From Adiantum capillus-veneris (taxonomy: Eukaryota; Streptophyta; Polypodiopsida; Polypodiales; Pteridaceae): a DNA stretch of 64,000 nt. This document shows positions 53,375-64,000 of the stretch, one piece after another. How positions within the stretch are numbered: position 1 is the first letter of the stretch; every line of letters begins with the position of its first letter. Below the pieces are notes generated by a model. It worked only from the letters and a program-made list of their open reading frames with translations. It was not told where the DNA came from and searched no databases. The translations under genes were made by a program, and so were the position numbers. The stretch is taken from NCBI GenBank assembly GCA_014529385.2, contig CM043945.1, positions 154,770,241-154,834,240 on the forward strand, written 5' to 3'.

Positions 53375-53975
53375 AAGCAGGATTGGTTCCAGATTGCGTG
53401 GGTACTGACCCAAGCACGATTGATGAAAGTACAGAACTTTGCCGAGCTTGGGGAAAAGTGAAAGACCAAGAAGCCCCGATTTTCTTTGATGGATGAGCCA
53501 AGGCCAACTTCATTTCACCTGAATTGCTGGCGCGACTCGAGATTATACCCGATCGGATGGGACCCCAAGTAGAGACAGTTCTAGTGGCACCCGGCAGGGA
53601 CGTGGCCATTACACCTGTCATTGGCAAACTTCGGTTGCATTATCAGGGGTATTTGGGGCACGAGGACTTTTACATAATGCCCTTGGAAGGTTGTGACGTC
53701 CTCCTGGGAGTCCCTTGGTACCGAACAACGCCGTGGTCGATTATCAGGCGAAGAAAGCGACATTGACAACTGAAAAGGGCCGAACCATTGTACTTGATGC
53801 GAAACTTAAGGGCGAGTCTGTCCCTATTGTATCGGCTTCGGCCGTTTCAAAATTAATGAAATCCAGTCTGTTTGTTTACTCGATCTTTTTGAAAGAGTTG
53901 AATGATGAACATAGGACAAATATGTCTGACCTTGGTAAAGAACGCCAAGATTTTCTCCACACTCATGCCGATTGA
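53375..53975 (+). pseudogene. Ty3/gypsy protease region
   Basis: GLVPDCVGTDPSTIDESTEL and CRAWGKVKDQEAPIFFDG line up with the start of the 31019 pol. A TGA follows the FFDG motif (53494), then KANFISPELLARLEIIPD and [14 protein letters not shown] (53524-53766) and, in another frame, KGESVPIVSASAVSKLM (to 53975). Confidence 0.85.
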
Positions 53976-55321
53976 TTTTCTGAGGGCCTGCCAGGCGAGT
54001 TGCCGCCACCTTGTCTTGAGGATCATACCATTGATCTGATACTTGGAAGCACACCACCGAACCGGCCACCTTACCGAGTGAGCCGAGCAGAATGAAGAAA
54101 TTATGAACCAAGTGAAAGACCTCTTGGAAAAGGGTCTTATCCAGCCGAGTACTTCACCTTACTGCTCTCCGGTGTTATTGGTTTGGAAGAAAGACGGATC
54201 TTGGGGAATGTGCATTTGACTATAGAGCTCTCAACAAAATCACCATTAAGAACAGATTTCCAATTCCTAGGATCGATGATATTCTTGACCGACTACAGGG
54301 ATCCTCTTGTTTCAGCAGCATCAATTTGAAGAGCGGATATCATCAGATCCGAATCGCGCCGGGAGATGTCTACAAGACAGCTTTTCGGACGACCTTCGGT
54401 TTATTCGAACTTTTGGGGATGCCTTTTGGCCTTACCAATGCTCCAGCGACCTTTAACCGAATGATGGACAAGATTTTCAGAGAGTACAGATCTTTTGTTG
54501 GCACTTTCTTTGATGACATTATTGTCTTCTCCAAGGATGAGGCAGAACATAGAGAACATCTGCTACAGGTCTTTCAGGCATTGCGAGATCACAAGTTGAT
54601 GATTGATGCAAATAAGAGTGAATTTTTCCTACTAGAGATACACTTTTTGGGACACATCGTCTCAGTAGTAGGAGTGCAAATGGACCTGGTCAAGATTGAG
54701 ACTATTCGTGATTGGCCCGATTTGAAGAATGTCCATGAAGTTAGAAGCTTCTTGGGCTTATGTTCTTACTACCGACGGTTCATTAGAAAGTTTGCAGAGA
54801 TTGCTTCCCCTTTGCATATCTTGACACAGAAAGGAGTCCCTTTCTCGTGGGGACCCACAAAGATGACCGCCTTTCAGACATTGAAAGAGAAATTGACTAC
54901 AGGACCAGTTTTGACTTTGCCGGATTTGGAGAAGTCATTCGAAGTATATTGTGATGCTTGTAGTCGTAGTCTGGGTGCGGTCTTAATGCAAGAAGGCCAT
55001 GTCATTGCCTATGAGAGCCGATTGTTTTCAAGGCCGGAATTGACAGCACAGATATACGAGAAAGAGCTTTTGGCGGTTATCCATGCTCTTACTCAGTGGC
55101 GACATTACCTACTCGGAGCCGATTTTACGGTCTTTCACAGATCACTAGAGTTTACGCTACTTCTTGTCACAGAAGCAGCTATCGGAAAAGGAGATGTGGT
55201 GAGCAAACATCTTGTCACAGTTTCACTTCCAGATTGTCCATGTGCAGGGGCAAAAGAACTTGATGGCAGATGCTTTGTCCCGGAAGCCGTTGGTTCTGGC
55301 TATTTCCACGATACACCATAG
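53976..55321 (+). pseudogene. Ty3/gypsy RT and RNase H
   Basis: LPPCLEDHTIDLILGSTPPN-type entry with frameshifts, then 331 open codons (54326-55321): [60 protein letters not shown] (catalytic DD), [15 protein letters not shown] and [21 protein letters not shown] one-base shift after GADFTV (about 55130) makes the last 60 codons nonsense. Confidence 0.9.
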
Positions 55322-56394
55322 AAGCTTCGAGGATATGGTCGATCAATATGCTACGGACACAGATTTTGCAGATATATTCAGTCAAATACATAATGGGGAG
55401 GTAGTAGTGGGATGTTCCATTCGGGATGGCTACTTGATGAAGAAAACGATGTTGTGCGTTACACAGCTGTTGAGGGAAAAGGTTTTAATCGAATGCCACT
55501 GTCCACCATTTACGGATCACCGCGGCATTGATACCACCTTGAAAGGTGTGGAGAAATACTTCTTTTGGCCGAGACTCAAGAAGGATGTGGACGATTTTGT
55601 ACACAGTTGCTTGTTATGCCAAAAGGTCAAGTTTGACAGGCATAAAGCACAGGGATTGTTACAGCCTTTACCCATACCCACCCGCCCCTGGGAAAGTATT
55701 GCAATGGATTTATTTTTGATCTCTTGAAGACACAGAGTGGGCACGATGGTATCTGGACTGTTATTGACAGATTTAGCAAGCAAGCTCATTTCATTCGATT
55801 GAAGAAGACAGTCAAGCCGGATCATTTAGTGAGACTTTTCATTGCCCAGATATTCAGATTACATGGCATGCCTGAGACAATTGTCTTTGACAGAGATCCC
55901 CGGTTTGTTTTGGAAGGCTATTTCGGAGAACATTGACACAGTTGCAGTTCTCGTCATCTTTCCACCCGTAGACAGATGGGCAATCTGAGATTGCAAATTC
56001 AGTCGTACTGGATTTATTGAAGTCTTACATTTCGAATCAAAAGACTCAATGGGAAAAGTATTTGTCCTTGGTGGAATTTGCCTACACTAACACGATACAC
56101 TCTTCGACGGGGAAGGCGCCATTTGAGATTATTGAAGGTGCTCCGAAGGTTCCACCCTTCTTAAGCACGAAAGATGAGATTTTTGAAGCCGACCAGTATA
56201 CAAGGGACTTGGACACAGGTTTTGCCAAGGTCCGGGAGGCTTTAGAGAAATCTCAGGAAAGACACAAAAAGGCAGCAAATCGACACCGTCGCGATTCGAA
56301 ATCAAAGGAGAAGGATTGGGTGCTCTTACGTTTTGAGAAGGCATGCCTGAGAAAGAAAAAGGAAAGGAGCGGCTTTTTCCAAAGCTTAGCATGA
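55212..56394 (+). pseudogene. Ty3/gypsy RNase H end and integrase
   Basis: [20 protein letters not shown], the HHCC finger (DHRGID..SCLLCQKVK) and WESIAMDLF, then a frameshift to [26 protein letters not shown], a stop near 55936, and [20 protein letters not shown] with [20 protein letters not shown]. The Glu of the core lies in the frame-broken part (about 55960-56010). Confidence 0.88.
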
Positions 56395-56488
56395 GATACT
56401 ATGGACCTTTCCAGATAAAAGAAAAGATAAATGATGTCTCCTTTAGATTGAAGCTGCCCGTACTTGGAGAATTCACAATGCTTTTCAT

Positions 56489-56749
56489 GTGAGTCTCTTG
56501 AAGCCTTTTAAAGGCGTTGTGCCCGATGATGGGGAGCCTGATGAGCAACCCGAAGTGGAGGAAAACGAGGAGATACTCGTTCCAGAAGAGATATTGGCAC
56601 ATAAAGATAGAAAGATAAGAGGTAAAGTGAAAAGGCGGTTCTTGGTTAAATTCAAGAACTATCCCGCATTGGATGCAAAGTGGATGGAGGAGGACTTGGC
56701 AGATACTCAGATTGTGAATCTTTACCTTGAAGCATTTGGTTTAGCATAG
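56489..56749 (+). pseudogene. chromodomain of the plus-strand Ty3 element
   Basis: MSLLKPFKGVVPDDGEPDEQ, then EILVPEEILAHKDRKIRGKV and RRFLVKFKNYPALDAKWMEE, ending at TAG 56747. Very close in sequence to the chromodomain at 30753-31001. Confidence 0.88.
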
Positions 56750-57348
56750 TCTACTCCGATAGAACCCCGACTTCAGCTTAAGCGGAATTTGGTGCAATGG
56801 GCTTGCACAAGAGGAGAGTCACTCCGCTCCTTTGTCAATAGATTGCCCCGATTTTTGATAATAGAGTCACTGCTGTCCCTATTGGGTTTCAGGGATACTG
56901 TGAGCTGACAATATTTTGCTGTAATGACTTTAAGACTTAGAATTCTTGATAATATGATACTAATTTGTACTCGACTTGTTTGAGTGCAGGAACTGATAGA
57001 CGAAATGACTGCAGCATTTCGGTTTGATGAATCTCTATAGACATGATTGCAATAAGGATTAGTCAATTGGGCATCTAAGAGGTCCCGACTCGATCTAGAG
57101 GCGATTGCTAAATACGTTGCTGATTAATCACGGTCTGAGATTGGAATGATTGTTGAATGTGATTTGTCATGTAATGTCCTGCGATTCAAGTGATGTCCTG
57201 TGATGTGAGTGTCGATTGGTACATGTGCTAGATGTGTTGTTCCTAGTGCGTCGGTACTAACAATCAGTGTCTGCTAGGACAGTTTATGGCCTCTGTCTGT
57301 TTTGCAGGCGTAATCGAGGGCAATTACAATGCTTTCAAGAGGGGGGTA
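56750..57348 (+). other. 3' non-coding part with polypurine tract
   Basis: No gene. GCTTTCAAGAGGGGGGTA (57331-57348) ends directly at the 3' LTR and serves as polypurine tract. Confidence 0.7.
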
Positions 57349-57500
57349 TGTCACAAACTGGTGACGTGGCATGGCCCTGGACATGGGACAATAGAGTACA
57401 CACACACACCCCGGCTAGTAGTCCCTGAAATGCAGAGACAGGCTGACGTTGCATCAGCGGAAAATTGCGACACGTGGCAGCTGTACGGCGAGCCCATGAA
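57349..57500 (+). repeat. 3' LTR start, truncated
   Basis: TGTCACAAACTGGTGACGTGGC after the polypurine tract. It stops near 57500, where minus-strand integrase text begins. It is unlike the LTR at 52347, so the upstream LTR does not belong to this pol. Confidence 0.65.
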
Positions 57501-57790
57501 ATGAGCCTCTTGTCCATACACTAAGCGGAAAGGAGTGAACCCCAAATATGTTTAGAAAGATGTCGTGTAAGCCTAGAGTGCTGGCATCTAGGTGTTTATC
57601 CCAAGCCCATGAACCATTACAAAATGTTTGCAATGACCCTGTTACATAGACAACTATATAACTATCATAACTTGTAAGGGTCTTTTTCCACGAGTGTGGA
57701 AAACACCCATTGGAGTCATGTCTCTGGATGGTGTTTATCCCAAGCCCATGAACCATTACAAAATGTTTGCAATGACCCTGTTACATAGAC
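57490..57790 (-). pseudogene. decayed integrase fragment, Tat/Athila-like
   Basis: On the minus strand, SWAWDKHL, then after breaks GFTPFRLVYGQEAH, recall DWDKHLMAALWAY and GFTPFHLVYGKE in the 26461 integrase. The 139-bp duplication below repeats part of it. Confidence 0.5.
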
Positions 57791-57863
57791 AACTATATAA
57801 CTATCATAACTTGTAAGGGTCTTTTTCCATGAGTGTAGAAAACACCCATTGGAGTCATGTCTT
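57591..57863. repeat. 139-bp tandem duplication
   Basis: GGTGTTTATCCCAAGCCCAT begins at 57591 and 57730. The copies agree through GGAGTCATGTCT with few changes. Confidence 0.9.
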
Positions 57864-58194
57864 CTCGATCTCAGCATCTCCGAAGGAGAGGTGATAGGGA
57901 GTGGACTGTTTTGTGGCTGTGCTCGACTTGAATGAGGTATTTTCTGATTTTCTTAGTCATAGAAACCACCCAGCCAAAAAAAAAAGGTGTGTATTATATG
58001 AATCAGTACGTACTATTCCGTACCGTATAGATGTATCGTACTGTACGGATCAGTATGTACATACGTAATCATTGAGTATCTCAGGGGTTTTTTCGCTATC
58101 AGATTCGTTATCCTCGTATGACTACAGGCTGATGTAATGACTTCGGGCTATAATTTTGAGTACATAATACAAAAGGGTACCACGCCCACTTCTC

Positions 58195-58195
<1 letters not shown>
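57864..58195. other. no gene; GTAC-rich patch and a LINE-like 3' end
   Basis: 58003-58070 has many GTAC/CGTAC motifs of unknown meaning. From about 58130, TGATGTAATGACTTCGGGC..CATAATACAAAAGGGTACCA repeats the 41780-41850 text. Confidence 0.45.
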
Positions 58196-59896
<1,701 letters not shown>

Positions 59897-60496
59897 CTAG
59901 TATGGTGTGGATCCTTTGTCGTAGTATCTGTCAGTGTCGAGGCCTCTGGTGCCTCTATATTGTGGGGCCTGCAGGGCCGACTCCTCTGTCTGTGACCGAA
60001 ATAAATCTGTAATTTGCTTCTGTAGCTGCATCTCCCTCTCTGGGCCCCTCCTCAAGAGGTCCTCTCTATGTCTGGGTAATTTCAATAAGTATAGTCCAAG
60101 GCATCTCTGATGCTGATATCTTATGACCCTAGAAAGTGGTCCAAAACCCTCTCTGAATAGACAATGGAAGCGGCCTCGTATCTCATAGTATACTGGGCAG
60201 TGACATATGTAGTGTAACTCTGTCTTGGGCTCCGTTTGACACAGTTGACAGGTCCTGGACTTTGCTGGAACTCCTTTAAATCTACCTGTCTCTATCTCTA
60301 GCTGGTGTGAGGATGTGCGTAATTGACCAATAGCACACCGTATCCCGTGAGATAGATGAGTATCCATGTATCCGGGTCTGATCACAAATCCATCCTCTGT
60401 AAGCTGAAGAAGACCACCCCGAGATAGGTATATGCATGTGTAGACTCCACAATTTCTCGACCATATGTAAAGGTGGGAGCTGACCTCCTCACCCAT
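59897..60496 (-). pseudogene. LINE B ORF2 C-terminus with zinc finger
   Basis: 199 codons ending at 59897. AIGQLRTSSHQLEIETGRFK leads to CQLCQTEPKTELHYICHCPV, a Cys/His cluster of the kind found at the end of LINE ORF2 proteins and involved in target-primed reverse transcription. It overlaps the RT frame in another phase, so one frameshift near 60400-60490 separates them. Confidence 0.8.
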
Positions 60497-61242
60497 TGTG
60501 CTGTGGTGTTAAACACCATTACCTTGGTCTTACCAAGGTTCATTGACAATCCGCTATCCTGGGCAAACACATGCAATGCATCCAAATGACGTTGCATCCC
60601 CTCTAGAGAGTCTGATATCAGCACAATATCATCAGCATATAACAACAGCGGAATCCATGTCCCTGTTAGCTGAGCACCTCTGTCTCCCTCTCGCTCTACA
60701 TGGTCTGGAAACTCATCCACATATATCCCAAAAAGAATTTGAGATACGGAACATTTGTGCTTCACCCCAATAATGGAATGAACCATGTCAGATATGCCCT
60801 GAGCAATGCGTACCCGCCCCACAACTGTCCTGTATAAAGCCAAGATCCCCCATATCATCTCTATGGGCACATCCATGTTCTGTAGTCTGTGTATAAGTCT
60901 GGCTCTTGGCACCATGTCAAAAGCTTTGTGGAAATCCACAAAGCTACAATAAATCCTCTTGCCACGGTATCTACCCTCCTCAATAATAGCTTTGAGTGTC
61001 AGAATCTGGTCAAGAGTGGAGAAACCTCTCCTGAACCCTGCTTGCCCTGATACCCATATGCCTTCTCTCTCTGCTTGGATACAACCTAGCCAATGTGTGA
61101 TCAGCCATGATGGTGCGATAATTCCTGGGAAGCATGGGATCTCGTGACTTGAAGGTAGGCACAATCGTGGACATACTCCAAGTCTCAGGAAACCCTCATA
61201 CATGGCTCGATCAAACATCATAGTAAGAGACTCTGCAAGCAT
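60382..61242 (-). pseudogene. LINE B reverse transcriptase
   Basis: 286 codons: VSGQAGFRRGFSTLDQILTL, CSFVDFHKAFDMVPRARLIH (the first catalytic Asp), a GVKHKCSVSQILFGIYVDEF stretch and PLLLYADDIVLISDS (the catalytic DD). Beyond 61242 the RT start (STIVPTFKSRDPMLPRNYR type) lies in another frame. 61243-61720 holds the weakly readable start of RT and the linker. Confidence 0.88.
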
Positions 61243-61720
61243 ATCTTTGCATGAATGAAGTGCTCTGCTACCAAACCATCATGATCCTGTGCTCTCCCTA
61301 TCTTCATCCTGTCAATGGCTTTCCTTACTCTCTCAATAGAAAGTACATGTCTGTGGGGGATCAGGCAAGGGTGGCTGCCCTGACGCTGTGTATAGAGATG
61401 TGGAATATTCTCCCCATGTCTCTATGGAGGTGATGGAGGGTGGTGGTGAGTGCTCATGGAATAACCTCCATGCCTCGCCAGAGTCTTGACTCATGAATAG
61501 CTGGTACAGATCCCCCTCTAACTAAGATAGGTAGGCAGCAGCGAAAGATGATCCTTGACTGTCTATGTGTGGTGATCCCCATGAGCACCTCTCGTTTTAG
61601 TTTGATCCTCGGCTCTAGACTCCTCATCATACCAGCTATTCTGGGGTATGCTCCCAGATTGTCTCCGTGTAGGCTGACTGTGGGGATATGCCTCTGATGC
61701 TGCATCATGAAGCGTCTTTG

Positions 61721-62780
61721 CTAGTTATGAGTGAGCTCATCTAATGACCGCCTTGGAGGTTGGGCACAGAGGTGTCTGTATATCCCATCTGTGGATACAG
61801 AGTCTGTCTCCCTTGTGAAGGTATACCGAGTGTGTGTGGAGACCTCTCCTAATGGAGCTCTACTGAACTGAAACATGAGAGTGAAAGACAAGATAGCATC
61901 ATCAACTGCTATTCCAATTGGTCTGGGGCCCACCATGAAATCATGAAAAGATGGAATGGGACTTGGCTCGGCCATGGCATAATCCATTGTACTAGCACCA
62001 TGTCAACGTGGAAAGCAAGTAAAACCTCCCAATAATCCATTGTACTAGAACCATGTCGACATGGAATGCAAGTAAAACCTCCCGCTGCCGGGAATCTCTT
62101 TAGGCCATTCAAAATGGCTGATCCATGCGCAATCCCCATGTCTATCAGGTATCGTCCATACTCAGTGTGCTCCTCATCCTCTGAGAGTCTAGATAGGCCC
62201 ATCTCTGTGACATTAAGCTCCCTTAGCATCTCCTTTGAAGTATCATGGATTACTTGTCTGGTGATGGGCAGTTTGAGCATTGAAGTCCACTAGGATGATA
62301 ATGTCACCATCCTTGGAGAACTCCCATATGTCATCATCCAAAATAGAAAAGGGGGACTGTCCTCTAGGTGATGCATACACTGACGTACTAGGAGGAAAAT
62401 AACATATAGCAATGTAGAGGTATTTGCTTGTCTCTACCCTCAGTCTGACCCACATGTACCTAGCATGTTCATCCCTGCGGGCTATATGTATCAATGGCTG
62501 CAACTCCTCTTTAAATGAAACTGCCACTTCTCTTGAGCCCTATCCTCTATTCTCTAATCGAGTGTCTGCAACCTGTCTCCCATCTGTATCTGCTAACATG
62601 TGGCATGGATTGCCCTGGGGCGTGATGTCTCAGAGTAGAAGATGATGTTTCTCTCAGTGAAACTATCCAAAAAAGCACCTACATCAAGGCCTAGAGATCC
62701 ATTACAATTCCAAGTAGCAACTTTGAGTGTGTTCCCATAGTTCTCGCGCCGTCATGTGGAGCGCCTCTCCATTTTAACCA
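61721..62780 (-). pseudogene. LINE B endonuclease domain, frame-broken
   Basis: From right to left: KVATWNCNGSLGLDVGAFLD (metal-binding Asn) near 62720, then YMWVRLRVETSKYLYIAICY, DGDIIILVDFNAQTAHHQ (the DFN motif) at 62243-62527, a GIAHGSAILNGLKRFPAAGG piece and GPRPIGIAVDDAILSF to 61721. Four pieces in different frames; the final SDH motif is replaced or lost. Confidence 0.75.
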
Positions 62781-62815
62781 CTCTTCCATCTCTATAGAAG
62801 GCCAATATCCCTCTC

Positions 62816-63049
62816 TCAAGCTGTCCTTATCTTGGGCATAACTTCATTCATACAGGCAAGCTCTGAGAGTGTGAGGTCATCCCCAGGAAATATCCCCGTT
62901 TTTTTTAGTGTAGGACGCTTCTTCAAGAAGTCCTCCTTCGCTTCCATGGAGGGGAAACGAATGATCAATGCTCTCTCCTTTGAAGTCTCCCCATTTCCTT
63001 CTTTCTTCTTCCCCACCCTCCATGTCACGAGACGGGCACCACGTGCCAA
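62816..63049 (-). pseudogene. LINE B ORF1, C-terminal part
   Basis: 77 codons: RALIIRFPSMEAKEDFLKKR and GIFPGDDLTLSELACMNEVM, the RRM end and the D-L-T motif of L1-type ORF1, as in 42163-42750. It stops 40-50 bp before ORF2. It is cut at 63049 by LTR sequence. Confidence 0.7.
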
Positions 63050-63109
63050 CGGAAAAGCACAGACTGAACAACTTTAAGCACTTCAAATAACATTTGAACT
63101 GAAAGAGAT

Positions 63110-63735
63110 ACACGACACACGAGACGGGAGCGGCGGAGTTCCACCCCAGAGAGAACTGGCGCCAAGGTTCCACCCCAGAGAGAACTGGCCCCAAACCTTG
63201 GCGCCCCTTTCGGTATTTCTTTATATTGTTTGAACTCAATACATCTTTGGTACTCCATCCTCTGCACTTCACGCGGAGCATGCCAGAGAATGAGCCATTG
63301 GCTCATATTTAAAGGCCCTTGGCCTACGAAAAGAAGCTTACATGAAAAGCTATAAACTCAAAAGAATCTGGTCCAAAAGTAGATGCCCAAAAGCTGCTAG
63401 CGCAAAAGCAAAAATCCGTACAGCTCTGCCATGTCAGCAGTCAGCGTAAAACGTGAAAATCCGTATAGGTTTGCCACATCAACATGTCAGCGTAAAATCC
63501 AGAAACCCGTACAACTCTATCAATGCAAAATCCGAGACTCGTACTGCTGCCACGTCATCACAGCCACGCAATTGAGTGTGTGTGTGTGGGCTTGCCTTAC
63601 TTTAATGTCTTTGGGGTCACTTGGGCCCCATCGGACGGGGTCTCATAAGTTGGCAAGAACTTCTCTTTAAAAATAGGCATCTCGGCAAGACTTTGCAAGT
63701 TGGTAAAACTTCTTATGCTACTTCTGCTTCTTCAC
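63110..63735 (-). mobile_element. LTR (probably solo) inserted in LINE B ORF1
   Basis: Contains AATACCGAAAGGGGCGCC on the minus strand (63205-63225), a duplicated TTCCACCCCAGAGAGAACTG (63140-63190), and three degenerate TGTCAGCGTAAAA..AATCCGTA units (63405-63560) in the U3 part. A TATA-like TTTAAAGGCC lies at 63308. Coding text of one ORF1 lies on both sides. Ends and target duplication are uncertain. Confidence 0.5.
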
Positions 63736-63957
63736 TTAGGGTTTAGGCTCCTCGGCAGGGATCTGAAGGTTGTCTCCGTTCTTCACTGACTTGACACGTG
63801 AGCAGTTGGTGACACTCCATGCCTTTGTGTGAGTAGCCTCACTTCCCATGGAGAGAAGTTCCTTGACTTCCCCCTCCACATCATCATGGTCTTTTAGACC
63901 GGTTACTTGTACATGTAAAGCTCTACTCTTCCTCCTTTGCTCTTCTTCTAAGGTCAT
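63736..63957 (-). pseudogene. LINE B ORF1, N-terminal side of the RRM
   Basis: 73 codons: RRKSRALHVQVTGLKDHDDV, then EGEVKELLSMGSEATHTKAW, fitting the first strand and helix of the L1-type RRM, continuing past the LTR into 63049. The coiled coil would lie outside the window. Confidence 0.55.
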
Positions 63958-64000
63958 GTTGATGATTGTGGGAGTGGGGATGGTTGTTGTTTCTTTCCCT

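Overview
This window looks like nuclear DNA of a large, repeat-rich land-plant genome. LTR retrotransposons are primed from sites matching plant initiator tRNA-Met. Copia, chromodomain-bearing Ty3/gypsy, LINE and hAT sequences are nested in one another, (GA)n and poly-C tracts are frequent, and two GT..AG-bounded exons encode a Maf-type nucleotide pyrophosphatase. A fern or other non-flowering plant is my guess, but nothing in the sequence settles the clade. There is no bacterial gene organisation, rRNA, CRISPR array or intact tRNA gene. Almost every open frame is transposon-derived.

Layout. 1-2139: mostly empty, with two weak exon candidates. 2140-4300: two copies of a GC-rich LTR-like segment built of 50-bp tandem repeats, the first followed by a primer-binding site (PBS). 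5486-10670: a minus-strand LTR retrotransposon with TSD GTGTA, reduced to LTRs and a gag scrap. 10875-14835: a minus-strand non-autonomous LTR element with TSD TGGTA, carrying one uninterrupted 534-codon frame and inserted inside the PBS of an older element. 14841-25150: a mosaic of plus-strand LTR-element pieces, a hAT relic and a complete but decayed Copia element at 18655-24399 (TSD CACCG). 26461-27705: a Tat/Athila-like RT-integrase fragment. 27712-39327: one plus-strand LINE, split by a nearly intact Ty3/gypsy chromovirus at 30166-37368. 39328-43285: LINE and LTR fragments. 43376-43645: two exons of the only recognised host gene (Maf). 44926-51294: a second minus-strand Ty3/gypsy chromovirus with TSD CTTTT. 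51625-57500: a LINE endonuclease fragment, an LTR and a chimeric plus-strand Ty3 element. 58196-64000: LINE copies with (TC)n tails on the minus strand, the longest with ORF1, endonuclease, RT and a C-terminal zinc finger, its ORF1 split by an LTR.

Relationships. The 5486 and 44926 elements share LTR and gag features. The first kept only part of gag and would need proteins from a relative of the second to move. In both, the LTR that would drive transcription (the right-hand one) has lost the segment holding the TATA box, through different deletions. The 10875 element has LTRs and a leader related to the TGTCACGTG-type LTRs at 15322, 24592, 40235 and 52347. The end of its single protein recurs at 53091-53374, fused upstream of a different Ty3 pol. 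The best candidate for something undescribed is this 534-codon protein: a coiled coil, an Asp/His-rich repeat and a chromodomain-like tail, with no protease, RT or integrase. All domain calls come from reading motifs by eye; no database search was run.
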